Part shown: positions 16,260 to 24,742 of the stretch, in pieces
How positions within the stretch are numbered: the first letter of the stretch is position 1
How the letters are laid out: the number at the start of each line of letters is the position of its first letter
Assembly (NCBI GenBank): GCA_001897155.1
Contig: MKSF01000033.1
Location: 62,001-126,000 of the forward strand
DNA from: Bacteroidetes bacterium 47-18
GTDB lineage: Bacteria > Bacteroidota > Bacteroidia > Chitinophagales > Chitinophagaceae
DNA length: 64,000 nucleotides
Direction of reading: 5' to 3'
Program-made: the position numbers and the translations under genes
The notes under the pieces: model-generated
What the model was told of the DNA's origin: nothing
What the model saw: only the letters and a program-made list of their open reading frames with translations
The model's database searches: none

Positions 16260-16973
16260 TTATAAATTGATACCGAACCAGTAACCTACCAACGCAGTAA
16301 GGATCATCGCTACCGTTCCCCACAGCGTGATCCGCGTCACCGCGCGCTTCACACTGGCTCCGCCCGCTTTTGCCGCTACGCCGCCCAGGAGACCAAGGAA
16401 TAATATGGCAAACGCATACAGGGAGTATTCCATAGTATGCAGCGGCAGGAATAAGGTGACCATCAGGGGCAGGATACCTCCGGCAGTGAAAGCTGCCCCG
16501 GAAGCCAGCGCTGCCTGTACAGGGTTGGCCCTGGTGATCTCCGTGATACCCAGCTCATCCCTGACGTGCGCACCCAGTGCGTCATGCGCCGTCAGCTCCC
16601 TGGCCACTTGCAGGGCCGTTTCTTTGCTCAGGCCACGCTCTTCATATACGCGGGCCAGCTTTCTTAATTCCTGTTCCGGCCTTTCGAGAAGCTCCTGCTC
16701 TTCCCTCGCAATATCAGCCCGCTCAATATCTGTCTGGGAGCTTACGGATACATATTCCCCGGCAGCCATGGACAAAGCTCCCGCGACCACACCCGCCAGG
16801 GCAGCCAGCACAATGGATTCCCGGGCACCACTGGCTGCCGCAACCCCTATAGCGATGCTCGCAGTAGATAAAATACCGTCGTTGGCGCCCAGGACAGCAG
16901 CCCTCAGCCAGTTACTGCGGTGAATATAATGTACAACCTGGTAGTCATCCAAAGTTTCGGTCTGGGTCAGCAT
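16260..16973 (-). CDS. VIT1/CCC1-family Fe2+/Mn2+ transporter
   Basis: A 237-residue membrane protein with the family N-terminus (SNWLRAAVLGANDGILSTASI.IGVAAA), a GALSMAAGEYVSVSSQTD helix, a long acidic/charged cytoplasmic insertion (~85-140, ERADIAREEQELLERP…) that binds metal in plant homologues, and three more TM helices. Full length. The predicted role is export of Fe2+/Mn2+ from the cytoplasm, based on known family members. It is monocistronic, with a hairpin terminator downstream. Confidence 0.92.
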   Translation of the reverse strand: MLTQTETLDDYQVVHYIHRSNWLRAAVLGANDGILSTASIAIGVAAASGARESIVLAALAGVVAGALSMAAGEYVSVSSQTDIERADIAREEQELLERPEQELRKLARVYEERGLSKETALQVARELTAHDALGAHVRDELGITEITRANPVQAALASGAAFTAGGILPLMVTLFLPLHTMEYSLYAFAILFLGLLGGVAAKAGGASVKRAVTRITLWGTVAMILTALVGYWFGINL

Positions 16974-17185
16974 ATTTGTGAGTTTAAGGACAGATGCAAT
17001 ATTACTCCGGGGCTGTTAACTGGTCATAAAGGGACGGTTAATTTAAGGTTACCAATAAAGATTACGGCAGCTCTCTGGCAGAATTATACCGCTGCCGGGC
17101 AGACAAGCACTGTGCCTACCCGGTACACCCGGGCGTCAAAACCCGTATTTTCAGGAAAGAGCGCAGGGATTACCACAAATATTTT

Positions 17186-17193
17186 TAAATTTG
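17186..17193 (+). promoter_or_regulatory. -7 element (TAAATTTG) for the crotonase gene
   Basis: TAnnTTTG match 43 nt upstream of the ATG at 17237. Confidence 0.4.
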
Positions 17194-17236
17194 AGCCTTA
17201 TTCATCCACATTTCAATTTCAACAATTAATATACTT

Positions 17237-18016
17237 ATGGATCCAATTATTCTGACCCAATTAGAGAACGGCATACTGACCATTACCATCAACAGGCCGG
17301 ATAAAATGAACGCTTTGAATAAAGATGTTATCACAGGACTCGGCCAGGCCGTGGATGAAGTGATCAGCAACCCGGAGATCAAAAGCGCGATCATTACAGG
17401 AGCCGGGAACAAGGCATTCGTTGCCGGTGCGGATATATCTGAATTCACCGATCTTGACGGGGCAGGCGGACAGGCGCTTGCGCAAAGAGGCGCGCAATTA
17501 GTGTTCGATAAGATAGAGAACGCGCCCAAGCCGATCATCGCGGCCGTTAACGGCTTCGCGCTGGGCGGCGGCTGCGAGCTGGCTATGGCCTGTCATTTCC
17601 GGATAGCGAGCGAGAACGCCCGTTTCGGACAACCGGAAGTGAACCTCGGACTGATCCCCGGCTATGGCGGCACACAGCGGCTGGTACAACTGATAGGAAA
17701 AGGCAAAGCTATGGAGCTGCTGATGACCGCCGATATGATCAAAGCTGATGAGGCCAAAGCACTGGGACTGGTCAACCACGTGGTAAGCGCAGAGGAATTG
17801 TTGCCCAAAGCTACAGAGATACTGACCCGGATAGCGGGCAAAGCGCCGCTGGCAGTCTCCGCGATCATTAAGCTCGTCAACACCGCGGCTACCGTTTCGA
17901 AGGACGGCTTCAGCGAAGAGATTCATATGTTCGGGGCCTGCTTTGATACGGAAGATAAAAAAGAAGGCGCTGCAGCCTTCCTGGAAAAAAGGCCTGCTGT
18001 ATTCCAGGGTAAATAA
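17237..18016 (+). CDS. Enoyl-CoA hydratase/isomerase (crotonase family)
   Basis: A 259-residue full-length crotonase. The oxyanion-hole segments are visible: KAFVAGADISEF (~60-72) and FALGGGCELAMACHF (~102-116). The Glu of CELA (~110) and the Glu in GQPEVNLGLIPGYGGTQRL (~130-147) match the two catalytic acids of true enoyl-CoA hydratases. It should hydrate trans-2-enoyl-CoA to 3-hydroxyacyl-CoA in fatty-acid or amino-acid degradation. It is a lone gene with a terminator, so the pathway is not given by context. Confidence 0.92.
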   Translation: MDPIILTQLENGILTITINRPDKMNALNKDVITGLGQAVDEVISNPEIKSAIITGAGNKAFVAGADISEFTDLDGAGGQALAQRGAQLVFDKIENAPKPIIAAVNGFALGGGCELAMACHFRIASENARFGQPEVNLGLIPGYGGTQRLVQLIGKGKAMELLMTADMIKADEAKALGLVNHVVSAEELLPKATEILTRIAGKAPLAVSAIIKLVNTAATVSKDGFSEEIHMFGACFDTEDKKEGAAAFLEKRPAVFQGK

Positions 18017-18064
18017 AATAGGTGACGCTTTCGGTTACCGGATGCTCTGTCACGCCACCCTCCC

Positions 18065-18122
18065 AAAAATTAAAGGCTACCCGCTGCTGTATGCTGTACA
18101 GCCCGGGTAATCTTTAATTTTT
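18065..18122 (+). terminator. Terminator of the crotonase gene
   Basis: Outer arms AAAAATTAAAG (18065-18075) and CTTTAATTTTT (18112-18122), with an inner CTACCCG/CGGGTA pairing. The A- and T-rich arms allow activity in both directions. Confidence 0.7.
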
Positions 18123-18211
18123 AGATTTAAATAGCCGCAACTATGATCGATCAGGATAATTCATAAGCGCTTATAGTAAAAGGTAAGCGCTCTATATAGA
18201 TATTACAGATT

Positions 18212-18985
18212 ATGATGACAAGAATATTATTACTGCTCATTTATATGCTGGCAACGGTTCACGGGTATTGCTTCAATAACAGAACAGAAGACAGCCTGGA
18301 AAATGTAATTTTTAATGAAATTGAACAGGTCTTACATCATAAAAGCTTTGAAAAAGTCAGGCTGTTAAAAAATAAATATTTCAATATCAATCTTCTGAAT
18401 TATGAAAAAAATCTGCATATCATCAACAACTATAAATTTCACTCTGCCAGAATTGCGATAAAGAAGAGTCTCATCCAGGATCATAACTATCCCGGCTCAT
18501 TTCTGGTGAATATAATAAGCAAAGAAGATACAATTATTTATTATACACTTTCCAATACAGACCTTAAGACTGCGGATAGTTTTTATAATACCCAGGCTAT
18601 GTCTGTCCTGATGGAAGCGTATAACAATTTCTACCCGGGCAAGCTGTCTTTATCAGAGGTGATTGCCGGTGATATTTTCATTTATGGAAATGATTGTGGG
18701 ATGAGTGGCGCATTATGGCCAGAAAGGATAATTATAGAAGAAGCCATAAAAACATCTGATACTTCTATGCTGAATCAATGGTTATCCAGTCCGTATTATG
18801 AAAAAAAAGTGTATGCGTACGAAGCTCTTAAAAGATTAGAGAATAAGGGACTTACTCTTTCTGTCAGCCAGAGCAGGGTATTACGAATGCTGGAAAGCTG
18901 CAATGAGAAAATTAAAATCTGCGGCGGATGCATAGTAGATGACCAAACGGTAAAGTACACTATCGAAACAATGGTTCCGGATTAA
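18212..18985 (+). CDS. Secreted protein of unknown function
   Basis: A 257-residue protein with an N-terminal signal peptide (MMTRILLLLIYMLATVHGYC). The mature part is mixed alpha/beta. It has a Lys/Asn-rich N-terminal half and two clustered Cys pairs towards the end (ESCNEKIKICGGC, ~229-242). I recognise no domain. Codon use is more AT-rich than the adjacent crotonase. It stands alone between two enzymes, and the context does not suggest a role. Confidence 0.65.
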   Translation: MMTRILLLLIYMLATVHGYCFNNRTEDSLENVIFNEIEQVLHHKSFEKVRLLKNKYFNINLLNYEKNLHIINNYKFHSARIAIKKSLIQDHNYPGSFLVNIISKEDTIIYYTLSNTDLKTADSFYNTQAMSVLMEAYNNFYPGKLSLSEVIAGDIFIYGNDCGMSGALWPERIIIEEAIKTSDTSMLNQWLSSPYYEKKVYAYEALKRLENKGLTLSVSQSRVLRMLESCNEKIKICGGCIVDDQTVKYTIETMVPD

Positions 18986-19125
18986 AATCTATACCTGTCG
19001 GTATGGATATGAAAAGGTATCGCACAGATTTAAAGGTATAAAACGCTCTTTTGTGGCTCAACGCTAAAGCCGGCAAAGGGGTTAAAAAATATCTTAGCAG
19101 TTTATAAATTTAATTTCCCCAAAAA

Positions 19126-19494
19126 ATGGTAAGAACTGAAACTATAATAGCAGTCAAGGATGTTCAAAGAAGCTCCAAATTTTACCAGGACCTGTTAGGC
19201 TGTAAAAGTGAACACGGTGGAGATACTTTTGATATCCTGACGAGTGATGCAACTGTCGTTCTTTGTTTGCACAAATGGGGAGAACACGAGCATCCAACAA
19301 TGTTAAATGCTGAAAAGGACGCCGGAAACGGCTTAATTCTTTTCTTTAGAGTTGATAACTTAAATCATATATTGGACAATGCGCAACAGCTAAATGCGAA
19401 TATTGAGAAAGATATACATTACAATGAAAATTCGCTTAAAAATCAATTTATTTTAAGAGATCCGGATAATTACTATTTAATCATATCTGAATAA
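19126..19494 (+). CDS. VOC-superfamily (glyoxalase/bleomycin-resistance-like) protein
   Basis: A 122-residue single vicinal-oxygen-chelate module: ETIIAVKDVQRSSKFYQDLLGCKSEHGGDTFDIL … FFRVDNLNHILDNAQQLNA … FILRDPDNYYLIISE. It has the beta-alpha-beta-beta-beta pattern, with a terminal D-P-x-x-(Y/N) strand. A possible metal ligand His (~48) and a C-terminal Glu are present, but the substrate cannot be told. Monomers of this size usually dimerise to form the active site. Confidence 0.85.
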   Translation: MVRTETIIAVKDVQRSSKFYQDLLGCKSEHGGDTFDILTSDATVVLCLHKWGEHEHPTMLNAEKDAGNGLILFFRVDNLNHILDNAQQLNANIEKDIHYNENSLKNQFILRDPDNYYLIISE

Positions 19495-19508
19495 TAGCAA
19501 GAATTCAC

Positions 19509-19608
19509 TGACTATCTATAGGGAACAAAGCCATTATAAGCTGCCGATTATTATAAGAAATGCCGCACATCCGTTCGGGATGACCACACAATACAGTATA
19601 TTTTACTC
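19509..19608 (+). repeat. MITE-like element, left-half copy R3
   Basis: Starts with TGACTATCTATAGGGAACA, contains a core variant (GCACATCCGTTCGGGATGACC), then is interrupted before the hairpin at 19610. The right terminal repeat is missing. Confidence 0.65.
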
Positions 19609-19609
19609 C

Positions 19610-19634
19610 GTTGTTGGTGTTCTTCACCAACAAC
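19610..19634 (+). repeat. Dispersed hairpin module, perfect copy
   Basis: Arms GTTGTTGGTG and CACCAACAAC (10 bp, perfect) around loop TTCTT. Confidence 0.75.
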
Positions 19635-19690
19635 CCTATAAGGCTTTATCAGGTGGCTCCACCCCGCCACCTTTACGGAATAAATTAAGC

Positions 19691-19815
19691 AGACTGTTTC
19701 TATATAATCAACAAAACCAAATGTGCAGCACACACAAGATCAAGATAAGAGATGTCTCACATCCGTTCGGAATGACCGGCACCCCCAGTTACTTGATTGC
19801 AAAAGCGGTCAAGTA
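19691..19815 (+). repeat. MITE-like element copy R4 (diverged left end)
   Basis: Left end AGACTGTTTCTATATAATCAACA, core GTCTCACATCCGTTCGGAATG, then CCCAGTTACTTGATTGCAAAAGCGG. The right end is lost. Confidence 0.6.
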
Positions 19816-19832
19816 GTTAAAGAAAACGGGGC

Positions 19833-20015
19833 ATGCTATTGCTGAACAAGATACCGGCACAGTGGACAGCAGACGGCACGGCACATTTCATTGAACCCAG
19901 ACCCGAAAAGCAGGAAAAAATTACAGCATACCTACTGAATAGATCAAGAAAAGAAAGGCCAGACAAAAACCATCAGTATGCTGAAAGCGCAGCTGCAATT
20001 AATGTAACTCATTGA
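19833..20015 (+). CDS. Possible small protein or gene remnant
   Basis: A 60-codon frame (MLLLNKIPAQWTADGT…) with no signal peptide or recognisable domain, lying between a repeat copy and a terminator. It is hydrophilic and Lys/Arg/Glu-rich. It could be a relic of a longer gene or chance; kept because a strong terminator follows 22 bp downstream. Confidence 0.25.
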   Translation: MLLLNKIPAQWTADGTAHFIEPRPEKQEKITAYLLNRSRKERPDKNHQYAESAAAINVTH

Positions 20016-20037
20016 TAAGCTCTCCGGTAAACCCGGT

Positions 20038-20078
20038 AAAATAGCAAAGACGTGAAGGATCACGTCTTTGCTATTTTT
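20038..20078. terminator. Bidirectional terminator
   Basis: Seventeen-base arms (20038-20054 and 20061-20077, AAAATAGCAAAGACGTG with its complement), 6-base loop, T-run to 20078. The A-run on the left serves the minus strand, i.e. the lipoprotein gene ending at 20139. Confidence 0.85.
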
Positions 20079-20138
20079 GGTATTTTAATTTTATCCCAGC
20101 TAAACGGCAGTTAGCTAAATAATCGAATCCTGTGCTTT

Positions 20139-20645
20139 TTATTTCACCCGCAGACCGTTAAACCGGCAGACCTGCCTGTTGGTAGTATTCAGTGAAATAG
20201 ACTCCAGGTATATAGAAATAACGTCTCCGTCTACACGGATATAGGCGTGAATGGTAGCTTCCAGCTCTTCCACATAAGTCTGGATGTGGGTTTCAGGTGT
20301 TTCAGCCACACCGGTCATATCCAGTACAGAAGTATTACCCGCTCCCATTTTTAACGTGATCACGTTAGGTTTTTCAGCTACAACGATTTCAACCTCTTTA
20401 AAATCTATCGGAAACTGGTCACATCTGAGCGCACCCTTGTATTTACCGGTAAATTTATCTACTGTCAGTAAGTCACATTCAGCACCCTCATAGCCTGCCG
20501 GACATACGCAGTGCCCGTCTGAACAGGAAGCCCCGTTCTGGCAGTTCAGTGAATTGCATGGATCTGTGGTACAGGAAGATAAGAGCGTACCCGATAAGGT
20601 GAATACAGAAAATGCCGCAATTAAAGTAGATTTAAGTCTTTTCAT
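20139..20645 (-). CDS. EGF-domain lipoprotein
   Basis: A 168-residue lipoprotein: lipobox LLSSC (Cys ~25). It is followed by one EGF-like domain with six Cys (~29-58: CNSLNCQNGASCSDGHC, then CPAGYEGAEC) and a ~105-residue beta-rich domain (KFTGKYKGALRCDQFPIDF … QVCRFNGLRVK), possibly lipocalin-like, with one further Cys pair. It should be anchored in the outer or inner membrane. It is paralogous in layout to the lipoprotein at 21967-22449, which keeps only the end of the EGF motif. Function unknown. Confidence 0.75.
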   Translation of the reverse strand: MKRLKSTLIAAFSVFTLSGTLLSSCTTDPCNSLNCQNGASCSDGHCVCPAGYEGAECDLLTVDKFTGKYKGALRCDQFPIDFKEVEIVVAEKPNVITLKMGAGNTSVLDMTGVAETPETHIQTYVEELEATIHAYIRVDGDVISIYLESISLNTTNRQVCRFNGLRVK

Positions 20646-21040
20646 ATTATATGGAGAATTGTACTGAATATGTAATAGCTGCTTTTTAAGTTAAATAACT
20701 TTCAAATTTAAGGTTAAGTTACAAATAAATTGCAAATACCCAAGATTTTTTATTAATATTTCTTGCAGCCCCATCTCCTTTACAGCCTGGGAAATCCATA
20801 TGCCCGCTTGCTGCCGTCCTGTGGTACACTCTCCGCTTTTGCATTCATAACTTATTAGCATATATTAATTTAACTATTATATAACTAAATAAATTTCAAA
20901 AAACATTCGTGATAAATCAGTTATTTTATACCTTTGTTTGATACATCATAAATAGCCAGGTCTGCTGTATAGCAAATGGTATGAAATTTGATGGTATTTA
21001 ATTTTAAACGGTAATAATAAAAAAATACAATTCTGTAGTT
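20646..21040. other. Divergent intergenic region between two lipoprotein genes
   Basis: 395 bp of AT-rich DNA. It contains a -7 element TACCTTTG at 20929-20936 facing the plus-strand gene at 21041, implying a leader of about 100 nt. No gene or repeat copy is recognised. Confidence 0.4.
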
Positions 21041-21568
21041 ATGAAAAAAAGTCTTTTAATAGTTACCGCAGCATCTGCAGCTATATTTGCATCCTGTGGC
21101 GGAGGTTCCGGTACTTTAACCCAGGAACAATTAGATTCCATTGCTGCAAAAAACCTTGCAGATTCCCTGGAAGCTGTACGCATCGCGGATTCTTTGGAAA
21201 TGGTACGTATCAATGACTCTTTGGAGCAGGTACGCATAGCTGATTCCACAGCAAGAGCCATAGATTCTCTCGCTGCCGTTAAAGCCGGGAAAAAATATAC
21301 GCCGCCGCCACCAAAGAAAACCACACCTCCAGTTACTAACAAACCAGTTACCCAGCCTGAGGTATCTACTCCTACCACTCCTCCTAAAAGGACCCAGGAA
21401 GATATCAACAGGGATAAGAAAAAAGCTGAATTCGGAGACCAGGCCGCACAAGAACGCCTGAACCAGGATAAAGCCAACAAAAAGAAAGCTGAGTTCGGTG
21501 ATGCTGAAGCAAAGCAAAAAGTAGAAGAGCAAAGGAAATCAAAAAAAGCAGCTGAGTTCGACAAATAG
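21041..21568 (+). CDS. Low-complexity lipoprotein with DSLExVRI repeats
   Basis: A 175-residue protein. A lipoprotein signal ends at ASC (Cys ~19). Residues ~33-75 contain consecutive 9-residue units (ADSLEAVRI, ADSLEMVRI, NDSLEQVRI, ADSTARAID) predicted to form a continuous charged helix. A Pro/Thr-rich linker (~85-115) follows, then two KKKAEFGD units and a basic tail. The shape (lipid anchor, helix, Pro linker, basic repeats) suggests a structural envelope tether, but this is inference. It is flanked by the two EGF-related lipoproteins. Confidence 0.75.
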   Translation: MKKSLLIVTAASAAIFASCGGGSGTLTQEQLDSIAAKNLADSLEAVRIADSLEMVRINDSLEQVRIADSTARAIDSLAAVKAGKKYTPPPPKKTTPPVTNKPVTQPEVSTPTTPPKRTQEDINRDKKKAEFGDQAAQERLNQDKANKKKAEFGDAEAKQKVEEQRKSKKAAEFDK

Positions 21569-21610
21569 TTCAGAACGCTTACCTGATCCGATCCCTGCAT
21601 ATAATATACA

Positions 21611-21646
21611 AATCCCGCGTTTATATTCAACGCGGGATTTTTTTGT
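21611..21646 (+). terminator. Terminator of the DSLE-repeat lipoprotein gene
   Basis: AATCCCGCGTT pairs with AACGCGGGATT, ending in a run of seven to eight Ts. It lies ~45 bp past the stop. Confidence 0.9.
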
Positions 21647-21745
21647 TCCTGCCGTATACCGGCGTCCGTTAATAATTAAGGATACCTACCCAACGGGGCA
21701 ACAGGTCATCATCTTTAAGACCTTAAAGACAAAAAACAAAGTGTT

Positions 21746-21852
21746 AACTGTCTGCTACAGGAAACAACCTCTTATTACAGGTACGTGTGCCAGGTCATTA
21801 CGAACGGACGTGAGAAGCTCCATAATAATTTACATCTTATAATCTTGCAGGC
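21746..21852 (-). repeat. Degenerate inverted MITE-like copy R5
   Basis: On the minus strand this reads as the family core with changes (CTCACGTCCGTTCGTAATGACC) joined to a right end resembling AATAAGAGGTTGTTTCCTGT…CAGACAGTTAA. The middle is deleted. Confidence 0.55.
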
Positions 21853-21909
21853 TCTTCTTCCATATGCTGGGCCTGTTGTCCTACATATTAGTATAGATAA
21901 TCAGTAAAA

Positions 21910-21940
21910 AGAAAGGCTGCCCGATGTGGGCAGCCTTTCT
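21910..21940 (-). terminator. Terminator of the lipoprotein gene at 21967
   Basis: A 13-bp perfect stem (21910-21922 with 21928-21940), 5-base loop. On the minus strand TTTTTAC follows. Confidence 0.85.
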
Positions 21941-21966
21941 TGGCATATTTATAATCCTGTCAGGAA

Positions 21967-22449
21967 TTATTTTTTAGTCCAGTTACCTGTTCTGTTGATG
22001 ATACGGCCACCTTCAGACTCTGGTTCAGTCAGGGTATAAGTGATAGTCACTTTCTTGGAAGAGATATCATAAGTACCTTTACCGCTTACAGCGTACTCTC
22101 CATCAGGTTTTTGGCTAGGGATATCAAAAGTGATGGTATTACCTGCTTTGGTAATATTGGAAGTAACCAGTTCTGCGCTACCTGAGTAGAATGCACCAAA
22201 CTCCTGAATATTCACTACAGTTACAGTTGCATTTTTGGTGATGATCGGAGTGTAGGTTTTAGTTTCGTTAGTTGATGTTGTAACATCTACAGCATCAAAA
22301 GTACCGATCAGCTGTTCGCGGATCTCCACATCACAGTTTTTACCTTCATAACCAGCGTTACAAGCTTCATCCTTACCACAGGAAATAATAGTGGTAGAAG
22401 CTGTTAAAGCAATCAGAGAAGCCGATAAAATCAAACGTGCCTTTTTCAT
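21967..22449 (-). CDS. Lipoprotein with vestigial EGF motif
   Basis: A 160-residue lipoprotein with lipobox TIISC (Cys ~24). It is followed by CNAGYEGKNCD, the last third of an EGF-like domain (compare CPAGYEGAECD in the 20139 gene), and a ~120-residue beta-rich domain (REQLIGTFDAVDV … GTYDISSKKVTITYTLTEPE … NRTGNW). The strand pattern suits a lipocalin-like barrel, unproven. It has strong signals at both ends and is a likely paralogue of the neighbouring lipoprotein after loss of the EGF core. Confidence 0.72.
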   Translation of the reverse strand: MKKARLILSASLIALTASTTIISCGKDEACNAGYEGKNCDVEIREQLIGTFDAVDVTTSTNETKTYTPIITKNATVTVVNIQEFGAFYSGSAELVTSNITKAGNTITFDIPSQKPDGEYAVSGKGTYDISSKKVTITYTLTEPESEGGRIINRTGNWTKK

Positions 22450-22699
22450 AAGAAAATGTTTTATTTAATTAATTAAAATGTTTACAATACTGATTTAAAA
22501 TATTTACGATAGAATAAAAGCAAATAATATGCCAAATGTAAGTAATAGAATGCAAAAATAGCAACAAAGTTCAAATAACTAAAAAATATAAAGAATATTT
22601 TAAGATTTCAGGCATTTCTGAACCTTTTACCGCTATCCTTAATCAAACGTATTTGCTACCCTATTCCTTGGGGGCGGCCTGTTTATTTCCTGTTAAAAT

Positions 22700-23797
22700 C
22701 TAAACTTTAATAGTCAATACCTTGGTCGGGTCCAGGTTGGCGTTCCGTATAGCTACATTCCGTGCCACCGCCTGAGCGATATGCTCAAAGGCCGCTTTGC
22801 TCACCGCCTCATCATCTATAACCGCCGGGATGCCCTTATCGCCGCCTTCACGGATGCTTTGCACCAGCGGCACTTCTCCCAGGAACGGCACCTCAAACTG
22901 CTCTGCCAGTTGCTTGCCTCCGTCCTTGCCAAAGATGTAATATTTATTATCCGGCAGCTCTGCCGGCGTAAAATAGGCCATATTCTCAATAATGCCGATA
23001 ATAGGCACATTGATCTGCCCCTGCCTGAACATCATCAGTCCTTTTTTGGCGTCTGCCAGCGCTACAGCCTGGGGAGTGGTCACCACAACGGCACCCGTAA
23101 CGGGTATCGTCTGCACCATGGTCAGGTGGATATCCCCGGTGCCGGGCGGCAGGTCCAGGATCAGGTAATCCAGGTCTTCCCAATAGACATCCGTAATGAA
23201 CTGCCTTAAAGCCGAAGTAGCCATAGGACCGCGCCAGATGACCGCCTGCTTTTCATCTACCAGCAACCCGATGCTCATCACCTTGACACCATATTTCTCA
23301 ATAGGCACTATCATCGGCTTTTCATTGACCGTGGTCATCATAGGCCGCTCGCCCTGGATGCCGAACATGATAGGCGCGGACGGCCCGTAAATATCGGCGT
23401 CCAGCAAGCCGACCTTTGCGCCCTCCCGGGCCAGCGCCAGCGACAGGTTGGCAGCAACGGTAGATTTACCTACCCCGCCTTTACCGGATGCTACGGCAAT
23501 GATATTCTTAACGCCCGGCAGCACCAGCCCGCCGTCTTTCCTGTTGCTGTTGACGCGTGCGGTCATATTCACCTCCACTTCCGCGTCCTTATCCACAAAT
23601 ATCTTGACGGAGCTTTCACAGGCCTTCCTGATCATATCCTTCATGGGACAGGCCGGCGTGGTCAGCTCTACCGTAAATGCCACTTTCTTACCTTCCACGC
23701 GAATGTCCTTCACCATATTCAATGTCACAATATCCTTGCCCAGGTCCGGGTCATCCACGTTTTTTAATGCCTCTAATATTTGAAACTCTGTTATCAT
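22700..23797 (-). CDS. mrp: Mrp/NBP35-family iron-sulfur cluster carrier ATPase
   Basis: A 365-residue protein with an N-terminal MIP18/DUF59 domain (~1-85, DPDLGKDIVTLNMV and TTPACPMKD). The deviant Walker A SGKGGVGKS is at 104-112, and the switch segments DADIYGPSAP and DYLILDLPPGTGD follow. The bacterial Mrp CxxC motif is not seen in the usual place. Family members bind and deliver Fe-S clusters to apoproteins in the cytoplasm. It is transcribed divergently from the 23901 gene. Confidence 0.92.
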   Translation of the reverse strand: MITEFQILEALKNVDDPDLGKDIVTLNMVKDIRVEGKKVAFTVELTTPACPMKDMIRKACESSVKIFVDKDAEVEVNMTARVNSNRKDGGLVLPGVKNIIAVASGKGGVGKSTVAANLSLALAREGAKVGLLDADIYGPSAPIMFGIQGERPMMTTVNEKPMIVPIEKYGVKVMSIGLLVDEKQAVIWRGPMATSALRQFITDVYWEDLDYLILDLPPGTGDIHLTMVQTIPVTGAVVVTTPQAVALADAKKGLMMFRQGQINVPIIGIIENMAYFTPAELPDNKYYIFGKDGGKQLAEQFEVPFLGEVPLVQSIREGGDKGIPAVIDDEAVSKAAFEHIAQAVARNVAIRNANLDPTKVLTIKV

Positions 23798-23886
23798 TGA
23801 TACTATTTTTATATTTGCTGCGTTTAAGGATTTGTCAAACTTTCCCTTATTTGACGCAAAGTTAAGGCATTTACGATTTTATAATT

Positions 23887-23894
23887 TATATTTG
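23887..23894 (+). promoter_or_regulatory. -7 element (TATATTTG) very close to the start codon
   Basis: TAnnTTTG match ending 6 nt before the ATG at 23901. If used, the transcript would be almost leaderless; alternatively the match is chance. Confidence 0.3.
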
Positions 23895-23900
23895 TGGTTA

Positions 23901-24515
23901 ATGAAACACCTAGCATTTCTCATTACTTTTATCCTATGCAGCATAAGATGGGCCGCCGCGCAGGACCTCGTACAGGTTACCGGTGTAACTATGACTTCCG
24001 ACAGCCTGGATATCGTTCCCTACATCACCATCAGGATCAACAGCGCAGACTATACCGAACGTTCCAACTATAATGGTGTGTTTTCATTGGTATGCAGACG
24101 GGGCGATACCCTGAACTTTTCAGGTATGGGCTATGAGCAGAAATCCTTTGTGCTTCCCAAGAACCTGAAAGGTGCGCATTATTCTATGGTACAGTTCATG
24201 AACCAGGACACCTTTTATTTGCCGGAAGTGATCTTCAGGCAGGAAATACCTTACGGTCGTGATTTTGAATATGCCTTCCGGTATTGGGATTTTGATGATG
24301 ACCTGATCATTGTGGCCAAACGCAATACCTCGACCAACCAGATGGAGTACCAGCAATACGTGCTGCCGCGCTCCGGGGCCGAGGCGCAATCCGCCTACCT
24401 CAGCAATATGAGCAACAGGAGCGGTTATAATAATATCATGCCTACCGTCAACCTCCTGCGGGTCCCGGAATTCCTGAATGCCTGGCGTACCGGTAAACTC
24501 AAACGAAAGCAATAG
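23901..24515 (+). CDS. Carboxypeptidase-regulatory-like secreted protein
   Basis: A 204-residue protein. The start MKHLAFLITFILCS at 23901 begins a clear signal peptide (cleavage before QDLVQV); the 23832 frame start lies inside the divergent promoter. The N-terminal domain (~20-100) follows the CarboxypepD_reg pattern: VTGVTMTSDSLDIVPYITIRI … ERSNYNGVFSLVCRRGDTLNFSGMGYEQKS. The remainder (~105-204) is a conserved Bacteroidota extension (LPEVIFRQEIPYGRDF), of unknown role. Envelope location likely. Confidence 0.82.
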   Translation: MKHLAFLITFILCSIRWAAAQDLVQVTGVTMTSDSLDIVPYITIRINSADYTERSNYNGVFSLVCRRGDTLNFSGMGYEQKSFVLPKNLKGAHYSMVQFMNQDTFYLPEVIFRQEIPYGRDFEYAFRYWDFDDDLIIVAKRNTSTNQMEYQQYVLPRSGAEAQSAYLSNMSNRSGYNNIMPTVNLLRVPEFLNAWRTGKLKRKQ

Positions 24516-24535
24516 CAGATCATACATTCTTTAAG

Positions 24536-24559
24536 GCGGGCACAAGGCCCGCTTTTTTT
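24536..24559 (+). terminator. Terminator after the carboxypeptidase-regulatory-like gene
   Basis: GCGGGC (24536-24541) pairs with GCCCGC (24547-24552), followed by T7 (24553-24559). Confidence 0.88.
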
Positions 24560-24742
24560 GGGTATTATAAGTCCCGTTCCGGGTAATGCTTTATACAGGC
24601 TGCGGGCCGGAATTGTGCTGCATAGCTTAAACGGTGCGTTATTTAAGCTTTTATTGGGTATTAAAACATATTTTGCCTCACCGGAGTAGTAGATTTTAAT
24701 TGTAAAATACCTATTTTTAGAGTCTGATTGAATTTGATTTTT

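Noticed and set aside
20105-20125. TCGAATCC segment resembling a tRNA T-loop
   Set aside because: No acceptor, D-loop or anticodon stems around it; no tRNA gene found in the window.
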